64,000 nucleotides of DNA, taken from Prinsepia uniflora. Taxonomy: Eukaryota > Streptophyta > Magnoliopsida > Rosales > Rosaceae. The first letter of the stretch is position 1; each line of letters opens with the position of its first letter. Below the pieces are notes generated by a model. It saw only the letters and a program-made list of their open reading frames with translations. It made no database searches and was not told where the DNA came from. Location: assembly GCA_032719365.1 (NCBI GenBank), contig CM064869.1, forward strand, positions 23,841,504-23,905,503, read 5' to 3'. Both the position numbers and the translations under genes were made by a program. Of the stretch, positions 11,235-22,173 are shown piece after piece.

Positions 11235-11442
11235 GGAGTGCTGCACCCTAGATGGCGAGAGTCCAGTAGCCGAAAGCATCACTAGCTTACGCTCTGACTC
11301 AAGTAGCATGGGACACGTGTAATCCCTTGTGAATCAGCAAGGACGACCTTGCAAGGCTAAATATTTCTGAGTGATCGATAGTGAAGTAGTACCGTGTGGG
11401 AAGGGTGAAAATAACCCCATATCGGGGAGTGATATAGAACAA
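11235..11442 (+). pseudogene. Chloroplast 23S rRNA fragment
   Basis: The run from GATGGCGAGAGTCCAGTAGC through CCGAAAGCATCACTAGC, GCAAGGCTAAATA and GATAGTGAAGTAGTACCG to GGGAGTGATATAGAAC is recognisable plastid rrn23 with scattered substitutions. About 200 bp only, so not functional. It is fused directly to the trnK intron piece. Confidence 0.85.
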
Positions 11443-11651
11443 GTCTCCAACAATTATTCTAATAATTACATACACAATTTGCCCTATGGACGAATTCGCA
11501 AACATACGTTTCATGCTTGTTTGAGTAATAGCAATGAGATACCAAATTTCCCTATATTTCTTTGTTTTTATTTTATCTGAGAATTTTTGTATTTTCATCA
11601 GATTCATTCATTTTTATTGTCTTCATAATATAAAAATCTTAAATTTTTTTT
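11443..11651. other. Unidentified segment within the organelle mosaic
   Basis: An AT-rich 200-bp piece between the 23S fragment and the second trnK copy. It could be another plastid spacer, but I do not recognise it. Confidence 0.4.
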
Positions 11652-12080
11652 TCTATTTTAATGTTTTATTGGTTTTGATTGCGTTGTGCAATTCAGTATA
11701 TTTTTTTTATTGGGATTACGATTGTATCTACACATTACAAATTATTTTATTTGGGTTGCTACCTCAACAGTAGAGTACTCGGCTTTTAAATGCCACCAAC
11801 ATCTTTTACACATTTGTATAAAGTAAAAAATTTGTCCATAATCTCGGTAGAGTTTGTAAGGTCGCGAATGATCCTGAAAGGAATAAATGGAAAAAGCAGC
11901 ATGTCGTATCAATGGATAATTCTGAACCAAGAATATCAATAGATAATTTTGAACCAAGAATTCTCTTTCTTTATCATCAATTGAATCAATGTTTGAGACC
12001 TAGGATTCTATTTTATTATCAATCCAATCATCGTTCACATTTTTTTCTTTTTCTTATCAATGAATAGATCTCTTTACTTG
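11652..12080 (+). pseudogene. Chloroplast trnK-UUU upstream spacer, 5' exon and longer intron part, copy 2
   Basis: This repeats the block at 11024-11230, with the 5' exon at 11753-11789, and continues further into the trnK intron (CCTGAAAGGAATAAATGG, AGCAGCATGTCGTATCAATG). The two copies differ from each other, so they are either two captures or an old duplication. matK is not reached and the 3' exon is missing. Confidence 0.85.
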
Positions 12081-12269
12081 TATAGCGTAAATGTCTAGTA
12101 TTTCTAAAAAAAAAAAAAGAATCTATTGATGGGATTTTGTATTATACTTACGAAATCGATGAGATTAAACCAATGGTTAGAGTATTCACTAGCATTTTCA
12201 TTATAATTTTAAAATAATAATTTTATTGATCTTACCCAAGGTTTAATTTTATACATATTATAAAGTATC

Positions 12270-12750
12270 ACAAATTCTAGGAAGAATCAAAGTTCAAGGT
12301 TTGATATGGAATAACGAAAAAAGTGCAACCAAAGCTGCATGAGTAGGCTTCTATTGTTACGAAACAATAGAGCAGGATAGCATTTTGCACCCACATGTTT
12401 CAATTTTAGGATAAAAAGCTCGCTTGTTGTACAGATCCGAATCATCCCGCAGAGCGAAGTAACTTTCCATTTTGTTTTACAGAATCCTTCCGGAAGTGCC
12501 ACAATTGAGTCGTATGTGGTGAGAGTCGCACGCACACTAGCAAGAGGGGCACTCGTCTATACGTGGTGTGGGCCTACCCACCCTGCTTGTTCCATGATCT
12601 ATGGGCCTACTGGAGCTACCCACTTCGATCAATTAGCCAAAATTTTGACTAAATATGAAATCACTAGTGATCGATATAGTGGTATTTTTATGGGTTTTCT
12701 ATTTATCGTTGTAGGATTCCTATTTAAGGTCATTGTAGTTCTGCTCTCAT
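12270..12750 (+). pseudogene. Mitochondrial nad2 fragment: intron end plus exon
   Basis: The translation GATHFDQLAKILTKYEIT followed by SGIFMGFLFIVVGFLFK (about 12609-12735) is a stretch of plant mitochondrial NADH dehydrogenase subunit 2. Just upstream, GAGTCGTATGTGGTGAGAGT and the following CGCACG resemble domain V of a group II intron, so the piece seems to run from a nad2 intron into the next exon. It is truncated on both sides and mutated, so this is a nuclear copy (NUMT). Confidence 0.8.
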
Positions 12751-13089
12751 GCTGCAAACAGTCAAATCTGAACTAAACCTTGTTGCTTTTCTTTCTTTCC
12801 TCGCGGGCAAGAAACACACCAGCAACGTGCGTTGCAAATTAACGTTACTTGACAGCGTGCGTTGCGTGATTCTACTGTTTTTTTTTACTTGACTGAGTGG
12901 ATAGTTAACCGGAAGATAACTTCAATTCGCTTGGCCAACAAACAGGCGACGTGCTTATCTTGTGTGGCAACACTACAGAGCGAGTGGCGGCGAGCAGCTG
13001 TGTGACAACACTCCAGAGAAAGCAGTGCTTTCAAGTAACATGCTATAATCTCAACGCCCTTACGACGTATATACAGATCTTTATTGTCT
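12751..13089. other. Unassigned intergenic DNA
   Basis: No gene or element recognised. Short direct repeats such as AACGTGCGTTGC and GCGTGCGTTGC (about 12824-12867) are visible. Confidence 0.4.
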
Positions 13090-13581
13090 AAATGAACAGA
13101 AATGTAGATACGTAAAAATGTAAAATATTATTCATCATTTAATGAGTAAGGAAATGACTTACCTACCTATTAAGTAAAAACACATTCATTATCCATTATT
13201 CAAATTAACTTATATAATTACTAAAACTCAATAATAACGTTGATATTTAACTGGTTGTTCATGATAACACAAACCTACCCATTTCCTTTTTAACGTTACA
13301 AGATATTTTCTTTTTTAATTCTATGCAAATTAACGTTATGTTGCTTAAGAATTTTGGGAGTATTTTGGAAGTGCGTTTATTGTCTCATAATGAGAAGAAA
13401 AGGAAAATGAAAAGCAAAACAAAAAAAAATAGAAAGAAGTGAAAATAATATCTGTTATCCATTGGGAAGGGCATGAGTATATTACCCTTTGAAGATTAAA
13501 AATGGATTGTACAAACTCATATCCTCATCGATACCTTTATTGGGGATAAACATACCCATACTCCCCATCTGACCATCCCTA
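13090..13581. mobile_element. Decayed hAT-type element related to 9807-10899
   Basis: The right end is TGACCATCCCTA (13570-13581), the same terminal repeat as the element at 9807-10899. The inner order also matches in degraded form: TTCATCATTTAATGAGTAAGG, TTATCCATTATTCAAATTA, and an A-rich block near 13390-13440. The left terminal repeat and a target duplication cannot be found, so the left boundary is approximate. Confidence 0.65.
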
Positions 13582-13922
13582 TCTGTAGTTGGTATTTATT
13601 GGGTTGAATGAGCAAAGCCACGACTACATATCCATACCCACCAACACTGAACGATCCAAAGCAAGGCCTCAAGTTCTGCCAGAGGTCTCAAATCTCAATA
13701 GTGACAAGTTCAAGGAATATTAGACACACAACTACTATTTAATTCACCAACCACTAATTATTGCTGGCAATATGTCACACTTAAAAATGTATCCCGGTTA
13801 CCCTGCATGCATAAATAGCTCAGAGTCAGTCAAACTCGTGAAAGCCCATGAGCCTTACATAGAGTGACGCATATCCAGCAACTCGTACATCAAACAAATG
13901 GAAAGAGCATAATCAAGAAACT

Positions 13923-13928
13923 TTTATT
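13923..13928 (-). terminator. Poly(A) signal of the PABN gene
   Basis: The minus strand reads AATAAA about 210 nt after the stop codon, a plausible polyadenylation signal. Cleavage would be near 13900. Plant signals are loose, so the exact site is uncertain. Confidence 0.45.
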
Positions 13929-14135
13929 ACCAAGGTTCACATGGCACACATGCACCTGGACTATATTACCTTAGGTTTTCATGTTCTATTCATACAGTTT
14001 GCGTCTACTCTAGCAATCAGGACATATTGATCGAGTTACCAGGTCTAGATTAAAAACGAACTCTTCATACAAAATGACAGGCCATGATCAGAAAATGGCA
14101 ACCCTCAGGGAGCTCATGATGCAAACAAAAATCTT

Positions 14136-17100
14136 CTAGTAATAGGGCATGTATCTAGCTGGCCTTCTGAACCTGGGAGCCTTCCTGTAGATGTTTCAAA
14201 GAGGAAAGAAACCAAGCAAGATATATCAGACTTCTCATCTTGACTAATAAAATGAAAGGGACTACACTGGAAGGAACATACCCATATCCATAAGGCGAGT
14301 AGAAGTAAGGAGGTACATATGGCCTCCTGAAGCGATATCCGGCATAAGCATTGACGCGTCTAGGTCGGTATTGCTTCATACCAGGAACATTTGTCCTTTT
14401 GGGTAAAACCTATATATTAAGCAGTAAATAAATGAACCCAATTGTAAAAAATCAATAAAAAAGAAAATCCAAGCCTGGATTTCTGATGCGTCACCTTCAG
14501 TTGCCGGCCATGCAACTCAGATTCATTTAGGACAAGAGCCTCTTGAATAGCTTCTGTTTCAAGAAATTCCACATAAGCAAAACCCTTTGGTTGACCGAGC
14601 TTATCTGTCAGTATGGTCACTCTGTTAACGGTGCCACATGATTGGAAATGCTGCTGCACTTCTTCAGGCGTGCATGCATAATCAACCTGCAATACACGAT
14701 TTATACAGTTTTTGAAGCCAAAAATGAGTCAATAAAAAAAAAACCATAACAACAAGACAAAGTAGAGTATACCACAGCTGAGGTGTGTTTGAGAGTACTT
14801 TTGAAAACCTAAAAGAGATCTAAATAAACAAAAAGCACTTTATCCAGTGTTTGCTTGACTAAATAAAGCTTTTTTCGATTAAAATAAACAAATAACCTTT
14901 TCAGACCAAAGAGGCACTTCAAATACTTCCCAAAGAAGCACACGCAGCTGGTCTTCAGGATAAACATTTTTATCAAAAAACATAGCGCCTATCAACTGAT
15001 GGAAAACACTGAGCATACTCAAGAAACACATTGAATATTTTTGGGTTTCAATACTACGACATAGAAGAAATAGAAAAAGGCCATATAAAAATGTAATTTC
15101 ACTTTGGAGACCATAAAAATTAAACACTATGACCTAAATGCAAAGACACAAACTGTTCTTGAGACAATATTTTTCTAGAATTGAAAGAATTCCTTTTAAA
15201 AAAAAGCTCATTCCATGATAGAACTTCTATTTTGTTGACTCTCCACCAAAACAGTATAAGTATGGCTCCTATTTAAGCAATTCCACATACTGATATATGC
15301 ATGTTCAAGCAAATTACTCTCTAGTTTACTGTTATAGACAGCAGCTCTCAATAATTACTAAATTAGTCAGTTGGAAATAGCATCAATGTCAATTCAGCTT
15401 TGAAAACCCAACATATCATGAGCAATCCACTACTTGATGCAACATCAACTTTTCTTCGGTAAACTCAGATTGTAAAAACCAACTATATCACGAGCAATCT
15501 ACTATCATGCAACATCAAAATCTCTTCTCTAAAGTCATGCCACAAACATCACAAAGTTAATCGCACTTAATCCTGAGCAAACAACTATTCTACCTGCTTA
15601 TCCCACTCAATCCCTCGATACATTTTCAGACATGTTATCAAATGATGGAACCAATGATTAAATATATCTATTGATTTCAACCATACCAAGGATTGTTTGT
15701 TTAGTCCCTTTAAGCCTGGGAACTTGAGAAGATTGAGCTGTCTGCTTGCTACATTTTATGTATCATTCTACTTTTTTTATTTCCACAAAATTTGTTTATC
15801 AGGGGAAAGAAAAAGCCTTGAATTATGTTATCAATGTAAGTTATGTAACCCAGAAAAATGTTACAATACAACAGATTGCAAAAATGTTACAATACAACAG
15901 ATTGCAAAAATGTTACTAAATTTTCACATTGGAGAATGTGCTAGCGCACAAAAAATAATGCAGATGGCTGGATATATACCTTTTCCAAAGTAATGTAATA
16001 AGTACTTCAGCATATAAAACCAAATAAAATACAGCTTTACAGTGACCACCCCATGAGAAAGAAGAATGCACAATTGGAAATCTTCAGTGAGATGTGGAAA
16101 GAAGAAGTGAAAATCTTGTAAAGGAAAACAGGATTCATAAATGTATCATGAACAGAAGAAAATCACAGCCAAGTAATATCAGCTCATTATCTTAACTTGG
16201 GTGAACGCAAGGGACAATTAAGAGAATTAAGACCATAGGGAAACAGAATCATGTACCCCTCACCACATTTGTACATGAGCACATATTCCTGAGCCACCAA
16301 CCAACATCATTCCAGCATAGAAGCTCTGCAACAACTCCAAACTCAGCTTTCCTTTGCTCTTTAAAACATAAGTTTCTCGTCTGGGTACTGAAGATGAAGC
16401 ATCCTATTCACATCCTACCTCTTGCATCCAGCCTTCTCTTGGATTATCTTCGGAGAAATTCACCCCTTCTTTCCTCCTCAATAAATCATATCACTACAAC
16501 TCACTATTATACTTTCCCAAATTTACCCTTTTTTTTTTCCTTTGATATTTTTTTCCTCCCATTTTCAACTTTTGTATTTCTTTTCTTTTTATTTCAAAAT
16601 GGAAAAGACATTTTTCTCCTCTTTAATGACAGCCTAATTATACATTGGAATACTTTGACCCACTCAAATTACATCGTAAAATGTCCAGCGCCTATATACA
16701 GAACTTGAGGAAAAAAGGAAACCCTGCGATTATAGTACGACATAAAGTCAAACCATGACTGAAGTTGCGTATCATCCGCATCCACATAGTGTAAAATATA
16801 AACATAACTTCAGACAGTTGTAGAGTTGACGTGGTTAAGAAGATTTCTTACATAGTTCCACACTTCCTCAAAGAAGGTTAAAGAAAGACCACAAAAGGAA
16901 AGAGAAAACACAACCGAGAATAAGTGACCATAAATGGAAAAAAACCAGAATACCAATAATGGCAGAAGATTAGCATTTGTCATAGAAATCAGATATATTG
17001 AAGTCAAATCTTATTGATCATAACAATGGTAAAGTATGGACAACTTACACAATTAGAAAAGAAAATATATAAGCATGAAATATTATGGATATGGAGCATT

Positions 17101-19646
17101 TGCAGCTGTGCTTAACAATGAAGTTCTAGCATCCAATATTCTATCCGACTTGAAAGGAAACCCGCATGCACTAAAATCTAATACTCATAATTAAGCTGCT
17201 TACCATTTACACATTTTTATATCTACATGAAACAAGCACATGTAGTAGAAGTTAGTGATAAAATACTTCTATTTTTAAATATCCTGTGCAAATATGCTAG
17301 AAACTACAAGCATATTTTCATTTACCAAAAAGGCATTATAACACAACAGATGCAAGGAGAAAAGTATATATCTTTTAGGGGTAGGTGGAAGCTTGGAAAT
17401 TCAAGTTTACTAATTCAGTAATTTGTTAGGAAAAAAATAAAAAATTAAAAGATCAATATCTATCTTAGCTTTATTTACAATAATTTAGGTTTGCAATTAC
17501 TAAGAGATTCCAACAGTTCGTTAACTTTGTTATTTTTAGTTTTTTCTTCATTACCATATGATTGACTATATACACCAGCTGTTTTTGTAATAAAGAACCA
17601 GTTTACCCTTTTTTCTTTCTCTCGTCTTTCTTCTTTTTTTTCAACTTTACTCTCTCTGAATTTCTCATCCTATCCTACATACCTTGGTGCATCGCAATTT
17701 CTTTTTTGCAACAAAATTATCTTATGGAAAAGGTATGCATGTTTTCACTAGAGACTAGGTGCGCACACATGATATGAAACCATGAAATGTTGATCAACCA
17801 ATGTATAAATCACAAGTTGTGCAATCTATAAAGTTATGTTGCGAGTTTGTTAACTTCTTTGGTTTTTCAAAATATTAGAATTAAGTATAGATTGGGCTGA
17901 AATAAAGAACACATAGAAATGTTTCCAAAACTATACATTTAAGAAGCTTCAAAATCCTGTGGGTATATATGTTCTTATGAGAATTCCTTTAGATGGCGCA
18001 GTAATCCAAGAGTCACCCAACCTAGACCCTATCCAGTTCCTTAAACATATTGGTAATTTTTCACCGAAAGGAAGCATACTTCAGCAACTTATTTTGACTC
18101 CTTTCACATAGCTGCTTCTACCTAATGAGAAATTTAAGATCCAGAGAGAAACTTAAAAAAAAAAAAAAAAAAAAAAAACCCAAGGATTCTCTTTATTGCT
18201 TGTACAGATAATCAACTATGTAAGAAGCAGAGTTCAATAGATAGTACCTTTCAAACTATATAAGGTTAAAAGCTTTAAACAAAATACAGATATGAAATGG
18301 TGCATCTACATTTGCTTCCAATAGACAAACATCCAAATATCAAGTCAACATCTTCTTTTTTATACTAAAATTTTAAGTTAAGGAAGTGAATTTTCCAAAG
18401 CCAGACTTGTAGCATATATTTTTTTTACTCATAGTATGCAGCTAAACATGAAGATAACATGAAAAAGGAGTCCATAAAGAGAAAAATATCAGTATTATGC
18501 AGGGCTTCTTGAAATACACAGAAAAATGCAAAACGCGAGTTAGCGTGAGTAGGAAAAGTCATCTCTAAAGTTGACACAAAATGCAAACACGAAATAAAGA
18601 ATTTGAGAGTTTAACATTTGGAGTACTCACATTCCCCACAAAAACAGATCGTGCATCCACTTCTTCCTTGTTTTCTTGAGAAGAAGCTGCAGTAGCAGGA
18701 TCCATGCGAACAATAAAATCAGACACACAGTTAAGAAAATGGGAAAAAAACTCAGAAAGGAAATAGAGTAAAATATAAGAATGATAAACTAGCATTAATT
18801 GTAGGAAAAAGCAAATTACAACAGGAAAAATTACAACAGGCATGTTACTCAAAAGCAGTTGAAACAATATTCCTGAGACACATGAGAAACCCATGTAGCT
18901 AGTACCAGAAAAGGATAAAGTTTAAGTCCACAGGGCTATAAGAGTTTGTGATTATCAAAATCCAGATAACAACACACTTTAAAACAATTAACCCAATGCA
19001 TAAGACTTGCGATCAGATTAAAATAAATAAATGCATAAGACGTGTGCTCTGTTTTTCAGAGTTCACGATATGTCTACAGCTTTTCAATAAACATAAACAA
19101 GAAAACATAGTAAGATACATAGTCCCTTTGTATCCCTTTGCCCCAACCTAACACAAACACCTTGAATCCCAGAGTGTGAACCTATGATGGAACACCGAAA
19201 AATATTGCAATCTAAACAAATTCAAAATTCTCAATCTTTCAGTAACCACATATGGAATTTCAATTAAAAAAAAAAAAGAACCCCCAAAGTAAAGTTGTAA
19301 GAGGAACCTTGAACAGCCCCCATTTCCTTCTCAACCTTGGCCTGCATCTCGCGGAGAGCAGCAGCTTCCTCCTCCATCTCCTTCAACCGTTTCTTCATCT
19401 TGTCCAGCTCCTACAGTATAATTCAAATTCACCAGAAACATTCGATAATTGTTTTTACTAATTTATCTATCTTTGTATTTTGTTATTAAATCAAAACACA
19501 TTGGCTAGGGTTTATATGGGGACCTTGACGGCGTCGTCGTCGGCAGTGGACATGTCAACGTCGGCATGATGAGCTTCCATGTCGCCCTCCATTTCTCCTT
19601 CGTCTGGGATCTCTGCTCCGTACACCTCATGCTCCTCTTCCTCCAT
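14136..19646 (-). CDS. PABN: Nuclear poly(A)-binding protein, PABN/PABP2 type (six exons)
   Basis: Coding exons on the minus strand: 19646-19524, 19410-19308, 18686-18631, 14686-14495, 14409-14282, 14184-14136 (216 residues, stop TAG). Introns are GT-AG. The protein has an acidic N-terminus (MEEEEHEVYGAEIPDEGEME), a coiled coil (LKEMEEEAAALREMQAKVE), one RRM with RNP2 SVFVGN and RNP1 KGFAYVEF, and an Arg/Tyr-rich tail (YRFRRPYVPPYFYSPYGYG, then FRRPARYMPYY). The family binds growing poly(A) tails in the nucleus, stimulates poly(A) polymerase and controls tail length. Length and architecture match plant PABN proteins. Oddity: the acceptor expected for exon 3 (before 18701) reads ATGG rather than AG. 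The next AG, 15 nt downstream, keeps frame and is used here; the inherited site would give five more residues (221). Intron 3 is about 3.9 kb. A MITE lies just upstream. Confidence 0.9.
14900..15006 (-). other. Exon-like segment inside PABN intron 3
   Basis: Read on the minus strand, CATCAG precedes an open stretch and GAAAAG is followed by GTTATTTG. The predicted peptide contains FDKNVYPEDQLRVLLWEVFE and then VPLWSEK, which looks like real protein rather than random translation. I do not recognise a family and it does not match PABN. It could be a cassette exon or a captured gene fragment. Confidence 0.3.
15854..15916. repeat. Tandem duplication, 26-bp unit, 2.4 copies
   Basis: AAAAATGTTACAATACAACA followed by GATTGC repeats exactly at 15854, 15880 and (partly) 15906. 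It is a recent slippage event within the intron. Confidence 0.9.
18155..18178. repeat. Poly(A) run, 24 bases
   Basis: Uninterrupted A tract within PABN intron 3; no retroposon body was recognised beside it. Confidence 0.9.
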
Positions 19647-19781
19647 CCTTCTCGGACTTCTGATTTCTACGATGTGCCTACTCGTGTGAGAGTGCATATA
19701 CACTACTGGATTGTATCTACAGGCCAAATACCGAAACGGTGTCGTGTGACAACTTTCGATATGACAAAGGGCACTTGTCAT
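19647..19781 (-). promoter_or_regulatory. Remaining proximal upstream region of the PABN gene
   Basis: Only about 135 bp of host sequence separates the start codon from the MITE at 19782. No TATA box is evident. The 5' UTR must begin here or inside the MITE. The 8 bp next to the MITE (19774-19781) are one copy of its target duplication. Confidence 0.4.
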
Positions 19782-20305
19782 TAGGGTGGCAATGGGTCGT
19801 GTCGTGTCATGAATTCAGTTTTACCCATTTATGCCCAACCCGAATCCGACCTGTTTAATAATCGTGTCAAGAATATCCAACCTGAACCCGACCTGTTAAT
19901 GACCCGTGTAACCCGTTTAACCCATTTAATAAACAGGTCATACTCAAAACTCAATTAACCTATAACCCGTTCGACCCGTTTAATATGTTTAACCTATTTA
20001 AATTATAAGATTTAATAGATATTTTGGTAGGTAAATGGGTAGATATATGTATTAGTAATAACTCGTTTATTAAATTGGTTAATATATAAGCCAATATACG
20101 GGTTAACTTGTTAACTCGAAATCTACCCATTTATTAAACGGGTTAACAGGTCATTATACGGGTTAACAGATTGACCCGAAATCCACCTGTTTAATAAACG
20201 GGTCATAACGGGTTGACCCGAAAATGACCCGAAATTTTAATCGTGCGGATTGACCCGGATAAATTTCGTGCGGATTTCGAATCGTGTCAAAAATTGCCAC
20301 CCTTA
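19782..20305. mobile_element. hAT-type MITE (524 bp) upstream of PABN
   Basis: Ends TAGGGTGGCAAT and ATTGCCACCCTTA are inverted repeats with a 1-base indel, flanked by a perfect 8-bp target duplication CTTGTCAT (19774-19781 and 20306-20313). The interior is full of short inverted and direct repeats of ACCCGTTTAA / GGGTTGACCCG and can fold on itself. No coding capacity. Size, ends and duplication fit a hAT MITE. Confidence 0.9.
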
Positions 20306-20313
20306 CTTGTCAT

Positions 20314-20699
20314 CTTTATTTTCTTTAGTTTTTTTTTTTAAGTTTAAATGCATCATGAACACTATTGTAAGTTTCACATTACACTCCATTCTAATTATTT
20401 GCTCACACTCAATCTTTTTTTGTTACTTTATGTCCATTTGTCATTAAGATTATTACGTGGCGACTACGTGGATTAAAAGCAGCTGAATAAATAATGCGCA
20501 TTCAGGGAATATGACATTTCATGAATATAATCTAGTCATCTTGGTTTCTCGATCAAAATTGAAGGCAAGACCCTAAATCGGGTCATGTTCAATCTCAGTC
20601 TATTCTTCCTATAACTTAAACTCATGAAGCTCATAATTAATTGCCCTTGTCACATATTTCCATTTTCAGTTGTCATTGCCATCAAAGAAGATTGAAGAA
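20314..20699. other. Unassigned intergenic DNA
   Basis: No gene or repeat recognised; T-rich at the left, ordinary composition otherwise. Confidence 0.4.
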
Positions 20700-20820
20700 A
20701 TGAATGGAATTGACTCGATAATGTGTTACTGCGGAAAAAAAATGCAGAGTGAAGACGTCGTGGACTAACAGACATACCGGGCGGAGATTCCAAATTTTTC
20801 CAAGTTTTGGGGTAATGAAA
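20700..20820 (+). pseudogene. GRF-type zinc finger fragment, frameshifted
   Basis: The frame from ATG at 20700 gives MNGIDSIMCYCGKK, and a second frame gives RVKTSWTNRHTGRRFQIF. Together these are the CYCG, TSWT and GRRF signatures of plant GRF-type zinc fingers, which often occur as isolated first exons dispersed in plant genomes. The two halves are one base out of phase, explained by an extra A in the run of eight A at 20735-20742. No downstream exons are recognised, so this is a pseudogene fragment. Confidence 0.65.
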
Positions 20821-22151
20821 ATTTTAACTTTCGTTTGAAGTGTCGAATTGAGGGGGAATGGTTAATTTCTGGGTTTCTAGGCACTGTTATAATTCAATTT
20901 TTACTGAATTCTTATCTGGGTTTCTAGGTTCAATTATAATTGAATTTTAACTAGGTTTCTTGTCTAGTTGATAGGTTCAATTATAATTGAAATTCTGGGT
21001 TTCTCATTTGGGTTTTGGATTCACTATGTTGTTATCATTTTTGTTCATACAACATGTCTGGTTTCTTATCTAGGTTTCTAGGTTCAATTATAATTTAATT
21101 TTGTTCATTTACTTCAATTCTAGGATTTAGGACTTTGATTTACTGAACTGGTAAATGTGGGTACTTATTGGTTTTGTTTTAATACAGGGAGGTAATTGTG
21201 GGATTTGGGAGGATTGGTTTGATCTTAAAATGTATCATTGATGTAAGTCAATTATACTTGGGATTTTCAGGAAGAATGGGATAACGAAAGAGGAATTAAT
21301 GGTGGAATATTCAATAGCTATGACATAATATTCCATCAAAATTGGCAAACTATCCATGACATAATTAGAATGTTCTGTCGAACATAACGAGGTTAGGTTC
21401 CATAATAACGCCATTACCATTTGACAGAATATACTAACGTTGTTAGCATATACAGTCAAACCCTAATGGTGTCAGTTGACATAACAGTTGATTAGACCAC
21501 TAACTGTGTTGCCACGTGGCTCTACGTGGTAGCTGAGTCAACTGATAGCTAGGTCACCACGTGCTCCATGTGCTAGGTAGGTGGCTGCCACATTAGCCTC
21601 CAAGTTGGCTCAATTGGTCGGTTGTCTAGCTAGAAAAGACAACCGTCTCCGCCACTGTCACCACTTATGGGGGTCGTCAAAATCTAGAAAAACTTGGCGG
21701 AAATTTTCATTTCCGGTGAGCTTCCAACTCCTTCGTTTCTTCACAGTTTTATGTGATCCACATATACAACTTCATCTGCGCAATCCTAGGAACTAGAAAA
21801 TGAAGTTAGAAACTCGAGAATGTACTTGGATTCACTGAAATATAGTTGAGAAGTTTCAATTAATTTTCTCGTATTTAATTCCCCGTCCACGACTAGCTCC
21901 CACCTCAAAAGTGGCATCTAAAGACTCGTAGAGTCGAGGGAAGAAAGATAGTGGCCTCAAATTTAGAGTTGCATGGCCCAAAAATGGGTCGTCAATAATG
22001 GTGATGTTAATCTATGGTATAACATTGAGCAAATCCTTGAGGGATGGACTCTTACTATGCTGCTATACTTTCTTTATCGATTTGTGCAATTGCAAGGATT
22101 ATAACTATTAGAAATATAGTTCATATACTGTGGTATTTATTTTTACCAACA
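20821..22151 (+). mobile_element. Decayed region including the 5' LTR of an Athila-like element
   Basis: The right part should be an LTR because it ends ACCAACA at 22151 just before a tRNA-Asp-type primer site. Its left end is not resolved; 21250-21470 is a candidate. Repeated phrases such as GGGTTTCTAGGTTCAATTAT at 20900-21090 resemble intron or spacer duplications behind the GRF fragment. No reading frame is supported. Confidence 0.4.
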
Positions 22152-22157
22152 ATTTTT

Positions 22158-22173
22158 TGGCGTCGTTGCTGGG
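22158..22173 (+). other. Degenerate tRNA-Asp primer-binding site
   Basis: TGGCGTCGTTGCTGGG differs from the intact site at 1864-1881 at two positions. Plus-strand orientation, opposite to the element at the left edge. Confidence 0.65.

Larger units (their letters stand above)
10908..12780. other. Mosaic of organelle DNA in the nucleus (NUPT/NUMT cluster)
   Basis: Pieces of at least three organelle origins lie side by side: chloroplast trnK 5' region (two copies), chloroplast 23S rRNA, and mitochondrial nad2. Each is mutated and truncated. Joining of non-contiguous pieces suggests end-joining of organelle fragments, or transfer of mitochondrial DNA that already held plastid pieces. Confidence 0.8.
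14687..18630 (-). other. Intron 3 of the PABN gene (3.9 kb)
   Basis: Donor GTGAGT after exon 3 and acceptor TTGCAG before exon 4 are canonical. The intron splits the RRM right after RNP2. It holds an exon-like segment at 14900-15006, a 26-bp tandem duplication and a 24-base A run; nothing else is recognised. Confidence 0.8.

Noticed and set aside
11235..11442. rRNA gene
   Set aside because: Matches only about 200 bp of chloroplast 23S rRNA and is joined to unrelated plastid DNA, so it is an inserted fragment.
18155..18178. SINE or processed pseudogene tail
   Set aside because: A pure A run without a recognisable retroposon body or target duplication.
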